The position numbers were made by a program, and so were the translations under genes. The notes beneath the pieces were generated by a model. The model ran no database searches, was not told where the DNA came from, and worked only from the letters and a program-made list of their open reading frames with translations. Shown here one piece after another: positions 23,069 to 35,000 of a stretch of 64,000 nt of DNA (the stretch's first letter is position 1; each line of letters starts with the position of its first letter). Source of the DNA: Lepidostoma basale (Eukaryota; Arthropoda; Insecta; Trichoptera; Lepidostomatidae); the NCBI GenBank assembly GCA_022606425.2, contig JAHDVF020001468.1:2713501-2777500 (forward strand). Reading direction: 5' to 3'.

Positions 23069-23979
23069 GTGAGGAACATACCTTCTTATTCTATATTTTT
23101 TTACGTGGGTTTTGCCCATGAACTAATGCAAGATTTAGAGAAATTTGAATAGAGCTACGTACAAGATACCAGGTGTTCTATAATAACATCTAATTTTTAC
23201 GCTTTTTCCTCTTGTTCTTTGTACTCTTAACACATTGATTGCTATGTATGTGCTTGGGGCATTCTACCGAAATCATTAGGTGCTCAAAATGCGCTTAGCA
23301 CATACGCAGTGGCGGTACTCCTATAGAAGCCCAGAAGCCCGGCTTGCGTAAGAAGTTTTGAATCAAAACTCCCATTAGGAACATTTTTATTCCTATAAGT
23401 TTTATTCTATTGTTGATATTTTTTAAATAAAATGTAATTTAACACCTTACCAGATGAACAAGCAGTATTAACCCCTAGAATGCCAAGCAATGATATATCA
23501 TTGTAAGCAACCATCCAATAATGCTAACAACAATCATTTTTGCTTAAAAGATGATCCATAAATATTTTCTGTGTGATAAATAGAGTATCTCGCTCATATG
23601 TTCGTACAAACAAGAAAAAAAAAAGATTTCAAACATCTGATAGACGGACCACGCACTATCAGCCAAAAGATTAAATGATATTTTTCCCTCAGTTAAATTT
23701 TTTTATAATTATGGAAATATAATAAATATTGTATTGATTGGATGTTTTGATCCTAACTTGTTATCTTGAAAATTTTTTTTATCTAAAAACAGTTATCATC
23801 TATTCATGTTTTCCAAAATTTAGTTTAAAAGAATTCTGTGTGAATTTATTTTTTAAAAACTACCTTATACATATAAACACCATGTATTTTTTTTTTCAAT
23901 TATGTGTAAATCAAAAACTTAAAAGTTTTTGTTAAATAAACTAGAGGCTAAATGTGATATTCCATAATGATGATTTTTA

Positions 23980-24095
23980 TGAATTAAAATACTGTTTTAT
24001 TTCCACTTTTGAGTTTGTTTTTCTTGAACTAGAGAAATATAAACTCAAAAGTGGAAAAAAAAAAACAGTGTTTTCATTCATAAAAAATGCGGAGT
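23980..24095. repeat. FB2 palindrome, core deleted
   Basis: Arms CCACTTTTGAGTTTGTTTTT and TATAAACTCAAAAGTGG with CTTGAA at the centre. Outer ends read TGAATTAAAATACTGTTTTA and its near-complement. Confidence 0.7.
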
Positions 24096-24208
24096 TCTTT
24101 TAGGACTATTTTTGATAAAGTGTGTGTTTGTGTGTGCGTGAGCGTGTCGTGTACATGTAACTCACTTGCTAAAGGAATGTTTTTTTGTACTTTTGCCGCT
24201 GTTACCAG

Positions 24209-24241
24209 AAGGCCACCGCCCCGGCCCAGGATCCGAATCTG
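24209..24241 (+). CDS. Candidate 33-bp cassette microexon of Phactr
   Basis: This is a short GC-rich island in an AT-rich intron, with a pyrimidine-rich tract ending CCGCTGTTACCAG before it and CTG|GTAATT after it. At 33 bp it preserves frame between the exons at 22801 and 27620. Inclusion would add KRPPPRPRIRIC in place of one Asn, with no stop. No homologous insert is known to me. It could be an old repeat fragment with chance splice sites. Confidence 0.25.
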
Positions 24242-24724
24242 GTAATTCTTTAATACTAGGAATGCTCCACCACCAGCCACCACTCCCCACCACTGTGATT
24301 TTGTTTAGTGAAAGGTGTAAACGTAAATGTGTCCAAACTCTCCGTTACTTGCAAAGTTCTCAAATCTGTTGTAAAATTTAAAGTCTCGTAAGGACCGGAG
24401 AGTGGTGCAGACTATCTGATTGCATGAAACTGAAAACAGGACACTGGATTCTAGAAACGTTTTTAAATGTGCAGTGGAACCTTTCACTACCTTCATCACC
24501 ATAATCAACCGCCTTTTAACTCACCCACTCGATGTTCAATGTTGTATATTATTTTGTTACACACCTACGTTTTTTCGTTCACAATCTTTTAATTATATTT
24601 ACTATTGTATATATTGCCTTATTTATATTATACATATTATTTTCTTTATTAGCAATTGATAGCTTTTTTTTTAAATTTCCATCCAATCTACACCAACTGG
24701 TAAAAATGAGGTGTAAACATTTGT

Positions 24725-24895
24725 TTATTGTATCTTGAACATAGATGTAAAATTCCATATTAAATTTTGATGAGAAAATCTGTTTTTTAGAAGTTTTATT
24801 GTATTTCATGGGAGTTATTGGTATTTTAGCAAGACAAAACATGTCACTTCTATAAAATATAATAAAACTTCTAGAAAACATGTTTTCGTCAAAAT
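24725..24895. repeat. FB1 repeat, degraded
   Basis: Has TATCTTGAACATAGATGTAA, AGAAGTTTTATTGTATTTCA on one side and AAACATGTCACTTCTATAAA on the other; the core is GACAAAACATGTC. Confidence 0.65.
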
Positions 24896-25559
24896 TAAAT
24901 ATTTAAATATTTGCTTGAGAATTTTTACATACAATTTTAGATACTTATAAAATTAAACATTTAAAAAAAATATCTAATTTTATTTTATGTTTATTATGTA
25001 AAAAATGTAATCAAGCTAGTTTATAACGTTTTTGAAATATGAAGTATCAGATATAGGTATAGTTCAATTCTTGGTAGTAGGTTGTGCGGAATATCTCAAT
25101 ATGTGACCATAGAATATTATATACTTTTTACTTTCCTATATCTATCATAAATTGAAACAATATTTCTAAACAAATTGAAAATGTATATTTCAGTGAGTTT
25201 AGATATATGATGTTTGTGGTTCTTACTACAAACCAAGCAAACGTTTTATTCTTTAGTGCCTTGTTACCAAAAAATGCTTGAGTATTCAATAATATAATGC
25301 CTTTAAAACAAAGTGCTTTACTTACTTGTATCTGCCTGTGTATGGCGATGTTACAAAAGTTGAGAAATGTTTTCAATGTCTCACCAACATTAACCTTGTT
25401 TAACAATTTAGCAGGGTGTTTGGCTCGCTGCCAATAGCGTCTCTGACATAATCCACTACGGCCAAGTAAACAAATTTAGTGGACAAGTTCAACTATTAAA
25501 TCAAACTTTTCCCCTCATATATTCTGACCTCCTAACACAATCATTCTAGTCTTCTTAAT

Positions 25560-25670
25560 TATGCTGTGAGGGCTAACTTGAAGTTTAAATCCTTCTCCTG
25601 ATGATGAAGGTGTAAAACTAAAATAAACTCAAAAGTGTTAAAAACGGTCTTTCGTTCATAAAAAAAATCA
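25560..25670 (+). repeat. FB2 fragment with intact CTGATGA box
   Basis: TTCTCCTGATGATGAAGG at 25593-25610 carries an unaltered CTGATGA box (25598-25604) and the 5' side of stem II. The GAAACATGTC part is deleted. It ends AAATAAACTCAAAAGTG. Confidence 0.55.
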
Positions 25671-25739
25671 TGACTTATTGTTGTGACTCAAATGTTTAAT
25701 AATTTTATTATTACCTAGAAAACCTACCTAAGTAATTAA

Positions 25740-26175
25740 TTTGTTCATTTCTCGGCGCTACATCCCGGTGTGGGACTTGGCCTCCTCCACAACGGTCCTC
25801 CACTGACTTCTGTCTCTGGCCATCTCTCTCCATTCCCCAGCTCCTTCCATTTTCTCCCAATCTTGTTCCACGCAATCCGCCCATCTTTTCCTCGGTCTGT
25901 CCCTTGGTCTCTTTTCGCGAGGCACCCATCTGGATATAATTTGTGGTGTTCTACCCTCTGGCATTCTTTCCACATGGCCAACCCACCGTAGGCGTTGAAA
26001 CTTACAGAATCTCACTACTGTTTCCTGGTTAATTAGTTCTTCAAGTTCAAAGTTTCTTTTAATTCTGTAAGTCCCATCCTCCAACGTGGGTCCAAAAATT
26101 TTTCTCAGTATTTTCCTTTCAAAAACTGCCAGCCTGCCTTCCTCTCTCTGCGTTAGAGACCATGTCTCAAGTCTT
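25740..26175 (-). mobile_element. LINE fragment, region after RT
   Basis: The minus strand reads LEELINQETVVRFCKFQRLR, WVGHVERMPEGRTPQIISRW, RPRDRPRKRWADCVEQDW and ARDRSQWRTVVEEAKSHTG, stop. A third LINE type, with open frame of 108 codons. Confidence 0.85.
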
Positions 26176-27619
26176 ATAGTAATTAATTTGTTGGGTGATA
26201 TATTTCTGTAAGCATAAATAAAAGAAAAAAAAATTCAACATCAATTATAGTAATTTCTGTTATCTTAAATCTACAGCCCATTTTTGACTTCCTTAGATCT
26301 CAATTACTTTAAATGTTTTGTCATTGTAGACACAAAAGTAAACAATAAGCTATTATTCTGTATCTCAAAGATCAAATAAGTTGTATATTTCCTCTTGCTG
26401 TATACATTCAAGTAGTGTCTTAGGTATTTTAATATTTCTCAATGTCTCATTCTTAAGATGAAGAATTTATTTCTGTTAATTTTTGGCTCAAAAATAGCCT
26501 CCGTAAATAGCTCGGCCAGTCAACTCAGTTCTCAACTAACTGTCCCACGGTGCTCCATCTGACGCCCTTGAATCTGCCAACGTGGAGAGTCAATACCAAG
26601 GTCTTTCAAAGCTCTGACATTCTTTCCCAGATCGACACTAGTTGTATTGTTGCCATTTCTTTGGCTCCCAGCCAGCTGATGAGAACAGATAGTCAGGTGG
26701 TCAAGAACACTTTGAACAAAAATTCCATTACTGAGTTGTGATTGATTTTGTTTAGTCTAACAAATAATAAATTAGGGGCTTTCATCAGACCTCGCAAACA
26801 TCTTTTTAATTCCCGAAAGCGTAGTGGCCATTAAATGTAAAAATAAACACTTTCGTAACCATTGTTGCAAGTTTTTTTTTTAAAGTGATACTAATACTTG
26901 GCCCCTATTTTATGGTTGATTTATCGGAAACACATTGATTCCTTCATCTTGTTTCATAATGATAATAGCTTTTGTGATTGCTTTGAATTCAAAATACGAG
27001 TACACTTTTATTACAAACATTAAAACTTCTAAGCTCTATTTCTATCCACGAAACATACTTTATTTTAATATAAATAGAAAAACTAACTATATCTGTAATT
27101 ATAAATAAAAAATGTTACCTATCAATGTTTTTATATTTAAGTTAGCTCTTTACATATTTCCCAAGTGGCTGTGGTAGTTTTAATTTTATTTTATAGTATT
27201 CTTTTTTAATGGATTATTATTGTTTAATTTTTTTTTATATTCAGCGTTTTCCCAAGTATTATAGTATATGCAAAGGTGGAATTGATCAATAACACATTAT
27301 ATTTATAAGATTGTGTGCTCACTTTAATTATATTGAACAGATGATCCGAATAATGTGTCTGAGGGGATTTATCATAGAAGTGTATTTTAGGGTGACCATA
27401 TGTTGATATATATTTAAATGAAAAGTAGTTTAGACAATTTTTGTAGTATTTTCACAAGTAATAGACACAAGTGGTATCACATTTAATTTATATTTCTGAA
27501 TCGCCATGTTTACTATTTGGATAAATATCTGTCATCACTTGCATTATAAAGTATATGCTTTTTATAAAGTGAGTTCATTCTCTTCTTACTAACATTTAAT
27601 TACGTCCATGGTTTTTCAG

Positions 27620-27841
27620 TACTCGGCCGATGCGGCAGGCGTGTGCCATGGAGAACAAGGAGAACGCCAGGCCGTACATCATTCGGGAGGACGAGCGTTC
27701 CATGGCGGGGATGGGCTCCGAAGTGCACTACCGCGAGGACCACTCCAACGACACGGACCGGATCGCAGCCAAGATTGCTCGCAAGGAGAGCCTCAACATC
27801 AAACTGGCGCTTCGGCCTGATCGCCAAGAGCTGATCAACAG
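27620..27841 (+). CDS. Phactr: Phactr, internal exon (start of first C-terminal RPEL)
   Basis: The acceptor is TTTTTCAG and the donor is AACAG|GTAATT. It encodes a charged segment (MENKENARPYIIREDERS, then DRIAAKIARKESLNIK) followed by LALRPDRQELINR, the beginning of the first of three C-terminal RPEL motifs. The motif is completed as NIL in the next exon. RPEL motifs bind monomeric actin. Confidence 0.93.
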
Positions 27842-29439
27842 GTAATTCAACAATGTATATTTTTTATTTTAAATTGTGATTACAAATTCTCATTTGATAA
27901 CATTTATATAATGTGAATTTTACAACAAAATATATAGCAGTAGTAATGATACACATAAAAAATTACTAATAATATTATTTACTGCCACGACTTTAAAATT
28001 CGTATGATTTGAAGCATGCGAATTTTAAAATGTATTTTTAATTATATTTAATAATAATGTAAAAGTACAAACATTATATTGGAATCTTTTAAAGATGTCC
28101 AAATTGGTAATACTGGGATTTAAGCTTTTGTTTTGCTGCAATTTGAACCTTGCACTATGCTTTTTTTGTTTAATATTTCTTTTATTTAGTGTCATTAGTA
28201 ACATAATTCTATTTTGTTATATAAAATAATTTAATATTGTATACAAACTCTAAAATAGCACTCTATCTTATTACACGAGTTTGACCTTTGTATATTTTTG
28301 TGTCTCTGTTAATCTACAGAATTAAATGTCATTTATCATCTTAACATTTCTCCCTCATACATAAAACGATCATTAATCAACTGGCTTCACATTTTGTGAC
28401 GATTTGGGCCCACTGTGTATTGTATGCAGAAGCTTTATAATATGCTTTCTCAAATTAGCTTCTAAAACTATTCACATTGGATTTGTTTTGAATTTAATTA
28501 TATTTTAAATGTCATTGAATATGTATTGTTCAGTACAAAATTTTTACACATTGCAGATTCAATTTCTATCGTGTGATTTTGTTCACACCATGGCTTAAAA
28601 TGGAATGGAATTTAGACAATTTAATGTAGGTAAAAAAATGTAGTTTTCGCAGTGGTGTTCTTGAATGCATTGTGCCATAAGTCGCGTCCAATCGGTCGGA
28701 GTGATCTCGCCATTGTGCTGCGGACTAACTTAGATGTATTGCGTTTGTGATTTTTGATTGTACGTAATTATGATTATGCTTTGTTGGCTCTATCACGCCC
28801 GTTGGTGGAGCGCGTCGGCGCGCCACTAAGCCGGCTATTTCTGTCCCTCTGACTCAGAATAGAGAAGTCATCCCGATTCCGGACGGTGTTTAGCTTCGGA
28901 TGATAGTTGTCCCCCAGATATCACGGCTAGTTGTGTCACCGCTCCATTCCGATTATTGGTATTGACCTAGTTAACTGAAATAACGCTTTTGTAACATGTG
29001 TTAGTGTGATTTGTCTTCAACTTCCTAACATTTCTTTATTGCCGACTATCAAAAAAACTTATTGCATTCTTTTAATCATTCTCTCTCATTTTCATCTTTT
29101 CATTTTTTTTCAATTGCCATCTATTTTGAAATCAATTGTCGCATACATATTTTTAGATTGTCATCATTGGATTTATAGTGGGATTTCAAATAAATAACAT
29201 TTCTTTACTATTTTTTATAATAATTTTTACATGCAAATATTTAAAATACTCTCTACATATCGTTTTTGTTTTCACAATACTGTAATATTTTAATTTATCA
29301 ATCAATTGTGACTTGTAATTTCAATGAGTGTTTACAACGGCTGCCCCGTTTCAAATTCATATTTCAAAATCAAATTTTAGCTTGGAATTAGAAAAAATAT
29401 GTATTTTTGTGACATTCAGAAATTAATGACACAATTGAA

Positions 29440-29880
29440 TGTGAATGAATACAATGTTTTATAGATTTTTTTAATGTTTAATAGGAATGACATGTTTCGC
29501 CTTTCTAAGGCATTATCAAATGTTTCATATCGAACTTCGTGATAGTATGGCAAGAGCTATGACTGCCATACCGAAGATCCTGGGTTAGATCACAGTGTCT
29601 TTGTTCTGGTGTAGAATTCACGTGACAATAAAATGGTGATAGATGAGTACCTATCAAATGTCATGAGAATCAATATAATAGCTAAAACAAATTGTATACA
29701 CTAATTGGATTCAAACGACCTGTTCTATACAAAAAAAGATAATGCCTTAGTAAAGCGAAACATGTCATTTACATAAAATAAAATTAATCTATTAGAAAAC
29801 GGACATTTTCATTCGTATTAATTATTTAATATAAAGTTTTACATCATTGTTCAAGAAACAATAAATAAGAAAAAATTAAT
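29440..29880. repeat. FB1 palindrome split by a SINE
   Basis: The minus-oriented half (29489-29519, GACATGTTTCGCCTTTCTAA...) and the plus-oriented half (29738-29766, GATAATGCCTTAG...GCGAAACATGTC) are separated by the SINE. The right end is the usual FB1 terminus, CATCATTGTTCAAGAAACAA. Confidence 0.75.
29528..29735 (+). mobile_element. tRNA-derived SINE, degraded head
   Basis: GGCAAGAGCTATGACTGCCA matches the tRNA-like head of the 9036 copy; the body has CAGTGTCTTTGTTCTGGTGT, AGAATTCACGTGACAATAAA and AATTGGATTCAAACGACC. Confidence 0.75.
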
Positions 29881-30072
29881 AAACATATTTTTTTTCCCTT
29901 TGGAGAATTTTTTTTTATACTGTTGTGTCACGAGTATTCTCCTATCCAAGTGCTTTCCAGTGTGCCCTTCTCATAATTAAAATTAACGATAAGTTTAATT
30001 CAATATTTGTTGTATATGGGTTGTCTCCATTTCATTTGTCACTGTGAATAAGTGAATTTTGTTTGTGTACAG

Positions 30073-30200
30073 GAACATCCTGGTGCTGCAAAGCGACAAC
30101 GAACGGCAGGAGTCGTGGGAGGCCATTGGAGCGCGCCTCATCCGCCGTCTCTCTATGCGGCCCACGCCCGAAGAACTGGTTGAGAGGAATATACTTAAAA
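30073..30200 (+). CDS. Phactr: Phactr, internal exon (second C-terminal RPEL)
   Basis: The acceptor is GTGTACAG and the donor is AAAA|GTAAGT. It finishes the first RPEL (NILVLQSDNE), then gives WEAIGARLIRRLSMRPTPEELVERNILK (in two halves: WEAIGARLIRRL and SMRPTPEELVERNILK), the second RPEL motif with its conserved RPxxEEL core. Family match is very clear. Confidence 0.96.
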
Positions 30201-30554
30201 GTAAGTTGGCAACAACTTGTACATTATTTGTGTTATTACAATTAAAGGTTGGTTATTACAAAAGTGTTCATTGGTTTAAACATAGAACAAAGAAAAAGAT
30301 TAAAAAAATATATTGTAACATTACCTTTGCCTGGCCTTTATATTTAACACCAATTGGGACCACCTTTGTAATGATCAGCCCTCAATTTATTTGACACACA
30401 AAACACTTGGAAGGAGTTCCTGAAAATAGTTTTTTTTTTCCATCTTTGATTGGATTGAAAAACTCCAGGTACAATTTTGATGTGAACCGTGCCTTATTCA
30501 TATCTTAAAATCATTTTGTAATTAACAAATAAAATATAAATACAATAGTTTCAT

Positions 30555-30775
30555 CATCTTTTCATTCCTCAGCCTTGATCTCTTCACTGCTGGATATAGG
30601 CCTTTTCCAAACATTTTCACTCCTTCCTGTCGCTCGCTTCTTTTACCCGCTGTTTACCAACATCTCTTCTGTGACCTTCCCATATCTCTTTTATGTTTTT
30701 ATGGTCTCCATTTGATTAATCTGGGTGTCCACCTATTACAAGATATGACAAGATAATTATAGGTAGACACCCCGA
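30555..30775 (-). mobile_element. LINE 3' remnant plus small inverted repeat
   Basis: CTTCACTGCTGGATATAGGC resembles 4640-5075. At 30721-30771 GGGTGTCCACCTATTA faces TAATTATAGGTAGACACCC. Confidence 0.5.
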
Positions 30776-31005
30776 TTGATAGTTTCACACACATCAGAAA
30801 AGACAAACACGTTCATAATTAATATGTAAATTTGATTATTCATTTCCTGTATTGTTTATTTGTTGGTAAATGATTTGCATTGTCAACGGCCCATCACTTA
30901 TTATTCAATCCAAATATTTTTGGCTTCATCTGTTTCCTGTATTGTATACTCTTCTGGCTTATTTCCTTTTCAATTTGTTTTAAGTTAATGGTTGAATGAT
31001 TTCAG

Positions 31006-31162
31006 CACAAACCCCCGCGGAAGAGAGAAAACAAAGAGAAGAAAAGAAGCGCTATCTCCTCCGCAAGCTCAGCTTCCGGCCGACTGTCGAAGAGTTGAAG
31101 GAGAAAAAGATCATCAGATTTAATGATTATATTGAAGTAACCCAGGCCCACGATTATGACAG
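31006..31162 (+). CDS. Phactr: Phactr, internal exon (third RPEL and RVxF)
   Basis: The acceptor is TGATTTCAG and the donor is GACAG|GTAAAT. It encodes TPAEERKQREEKKRYLLRK, then the third RPEL (FRPTVEELKEKKI), and runs into IIRFNDYIEVTQAHDYDR. In vertebrate Phactr1 the equivalent IRF and following hydrophobic residues form the RVxF and hydrophobic contacts with PP1, so this exon joins the actin-binding and phosphatase-binding parts. Confidence 0.96.
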
Positions 31163-31383
31163 GTAAATTAATGAAATATTGGTTATAATAAATTTATTTT
31201 TTGAAATATATCTGATGGAGAAGACTGAATGTTTTTGCTGCAAAAAATTATGCTTAAAAAGAAAAAGAAAAACCAAACTTCTAAAAGGATCCACAGCATT
31301 GTTCACATGTGTAATATTGAAATTTCTTTGTTTCTATTTTCTCTTTTGTCAAACTGATCACATTTTAAAATTAATTATCTCAG

Positions 31384-31503
31384 GAGGGCAGACAAGCCTT
31401 GGACAAGGCTCACGCCTCGAGACAAAGCAGCAATAAGAAAGGAACTTAACGAATTCAAGAGTTCTGAAATGGCTGTGCACGAAGACAGCAGGCACCTCAC
31501 CAG
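31384..31503 (+). CDS. Phactr: Phactr, penultimate coding exon (PP1 R-W region)
   Basis: The acceptor is ATTATCTCAG and the donor is ACCAG|GTTGGT. It encodes [19 protein letters not shown], then [19 protein letters not shown]. The Arg and the Trp of KPW are the Arg-Trp contacts of the extended PP1-binding motif. This is the most conserved stretch of the family. Confidence 0.97.
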
Positions 31504-32025
31504 GTTGGTTTCTAACATGTTTTATGCCGTTTTCTTACTATTTTCATTTTTGTGTAAATGCACCAGTTTATGTTAACCCTTATTGTGTAGCTTCATTTGC
31601 AGTAAAAAATAATTGGTCACAACTGCGGTTATCTACATTTACAGCTCGGATAGATTCAGCCAGTTCATAATATTATGTACAATTTAGTAGTTAGAAACAT
31701 AAGTAGAAAGGTTTATAAAATACATTCAAATGTAAACTGTAAATGTAGTATGTTGCAGTTTGAAACCAATTTTTTGCCCTGTAAATGTAGTCAGCAAATA
31801 GATTAGGATTAATCTATAATAAATTTGTGGATTGATAACACAATCACTTAAAATCACAAGAAAATAAATACCATATTTTCAATTGATGAACTTGACACTT
31901 TTTTTTTAGTATTAATAAAAAAAGACTTCAATAAATAGGATTAAAAAAAAATTGAATTTCTAAATAAATAAATAAAATAAAATAAAATGGTAAGTTAAAT
32001 ATTACAATGAGCACATGTGTTGCAG

Positions 32026-32041
32026 GTTCCACCGGCCCTGA
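32026..32041 (+). CDS. Phactr: Phactr, terminal 16-bp coding exon with stop
   Basis: The acceptor is GTGTTGCAG. One base completes Arg, then TTC CAC CGG CCC TGA gives the family's invariant C-terminus RFHRP and the stop. The eight exons in the window total 1325 bp and stay in one frame, giving 440 residues plus a partial first codon. A 3' UTR follows, but its end cannot be placed from sequence alone. Confidence 0.95.
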
Positions 32042-35000
32042 CAGGTGCGCGCGTGCGGGGGCGCGGGGGTCCGTTGCGGTTGCCACAAAAGCGCCCGCGC
32101 CGCCTGACCTCCCCCCCTCCCCTCTCGCTCACCTCGCCCACATCGCCAGATCTCCGCAAGACGCGGGGATAGCCGGGAACATTTTCCCAACTGTCTTCTA
32201 TATCCATCTCATTGCACATCTCATCGGATGGTTCGTGGAGTCATCGGATAATCTACAAACAAGGATGATTCTGCGACATGTATGATATTCTAGCATTTTT
32301 GGAGGATGGTGATCCTACGACGTGGGTAACATTCCGATATTGAAAATCCTCCAATGGGAATGGTCTTTAACGAGGAGCATTTCCTCATTATCTCCATTCC
32401 ACCTCACCCGCACATCTCATCCGTTCGTGATGTATTTTGGAATTGCCGACTAGAAGCGTCGGACTCGTGAGTCTTCCTCTCTTCGGTGAGTTAATATGTG
32501 TCGTCAGGTTAAGGGACGGAGGAGTAGTTTACTCGCTTCGTTACAAGTTATTTTTATTTCTTAAACAGGGTGTCACGTTATACATACGCAGAATAGTGTC
32601 TCATTTGAGTATTATTCCCATTCTGCCCCGTATGTGTGAAGTAAGCTCCCGCGTTGCTCGGCCCAGTGCCGCCCGCTTTCAAGTGGAAATAATTTTAACG
32701 AGAGAACAATTTTATTTAGGAAATGAAAGCGTATCAGCTGTGAATGGAAATATATTATTGTGATTAATTTAGTTATATGGTATAAATAATTTTTCATTAT
32801 TACATGATCCTTAGATATTATAGGTTTACTATGTAAGGTTGTCTTATTATAAATTTCCATTTCCTTTTGTATTATCACTTTGAAACAAAATGTTATTTTT
32901 ACAATTGTTACCTTTAGTTTTTTGTTCACGTAAATTAAGTATTTTTATACTTTTATTTTCTTTTTGTTTTCTAGGTGCTCAATTAGATTTCATTAGCTGG
33001 AACAAATTAGTGATTTGTAAATGTTCTATCAATCTTGAACCTTTGGAAAAATGTGAATTTACTCCGTAATTAACTCTTTTTAAGGTTTTCAATGATACTA
33101 ATTAATTTTACAAATATAGCAATGAATGCTCCAAGTTACCTATACAGACCGTATATATTTTTTTAGGGTTTATGAATAACATGAGAAAGTAGTTTTCCCG
33201 GGTTCGCCACGCAGAAGTAACTGAGAGTGGCCACACTCGACTCTGCGCGGTGCCTGCCCTTCAATGTGGACAGTTTGATAAAATAATATCTATTGATTAT
33301 ATAATAATGAAGTGATATATACACATCTAGGTAATTAATTAACTTATGTATATTTATTTAAATATATATAAAAGAGCATTGGAAATATTTTACTTTCGGT
33401 AATATAACATGATATTTATCTTTATATCCCATTCATTCTAAGGTATTCTCCACGTCGGGACAGTCGGGTTCTAATTATCAGGTCATGTTAATAACAAAGA
33501 TTCACCAAAATCATATTTTGTTTTTATATTCCATTATTTTGTTATTTTATATACGTATATATTTTTTTACTTTCTTTAAATATGTTTAGTTCACTGTAAA
33601 ATGGCAGAACATTTCAAATATCTTTGAGGTAGTGTTATTGTATCAAAGGCATTAAATTTTAATTGATGCTATTTTTTGTGATCCAACAGTGAAAAGGTCG
33701 CATTTTAACTAATATGAACACAAACTTTTTCCAGAGTAAAAAGTAAAATAAAACTAATGATATATTTTCTTGTCGCTCCTTTGATGTCTAATTATTTTTC
33801 TAATTTAATTGATTATTTTATTTATTTACTAACAATATTTTAGTTTCGTGAGAAAGTGATGATGGATTAATGAAGCTGAAATTTGCAAAGTATTCATCAC
33901 TAGTGACAGTGACCTCGCTTGATTCAAGATTCAACCATCCTTTGTGAATTCTGAATTTCTGTTTCATTACCTGCAGAATCAGATTCAAATTATTTAGTGA
34001 TTTACGTTATAGATTTTTTTACACAGTTGACTTCATTTGAATTTTTTTTTTTCGTATTGGAGGGTATTCTATTTTTACGTATTGACTGTTTTATTCTTTA
34101 CATTCTCTTTTCATCGAGTACAATGTGTCATATGTGCGAATACCCCTGCTGTTTATATTACGTCATTTTAGGCTTTAGTAGAAGAACGAACAAAATATTT
34201 ATAATATAGGATAAATAACTATCTGTTTACAAAGACGTGATAGTCAGATATGTTTTTTTTTGTCTCGTTACTGATATCGGTATATTTGTAAGGCTGCTAA
34301 GTATCGCAGTTTCCGCTTTGCTAAATACTTTTGACTATCACTGCGGAGTATCCATTCGCTAGCAATACTAATTGTGTGTCCGAGCTGATCTATTATTGAT
34401 TAACTGGACATTGCCATTTGTCATCCGTGATGTTTGAATGATCGTGGGTCGGTATGGAAGGTCCAGAAGGGGGTTGGCGCGGCATGTGTGCTGGGTGTGG
34501 CGGATGGCGTGCGCCATACTGAAGCGTGTTTCAAATTGACTTTCTTCTTGGGATCATTGATGACATGTTCATAGCTTTAAGTGAAAGTTGAAGAGAAAAT
34601 AATACATATTTTTATTTAATTAGACAGTATTAATTAAACATTCAAATGATATTAAGAGATATTGAATTAGATCTCACATATAAAGTATCATTGTAAATGA
34701 GGTGTAATAAGCTTTTCTTTATATCCGAATACGTTGGATGAATATTATAGTAATAATTACATTTATAATAATGAAAATAATTTTTGTGTACTCTGTGCTA
34801 GAATATTTTTACATTAAGATTTACAATGTGATACATATGTTGCAAAAGGAAGTCAACTGAGCTCATCTGGTGTAGTTTGGTTCTTTTAGACGTCTCCTCA
34901 TTTAGTTATGTCCAGATCTGCTCCTTCCAAGTCCAGTGGTCATCTCATTCTTGTCCTGTTCTCTTACCACTAATGTGGTGACACGAGCTATTGTTTGTTA

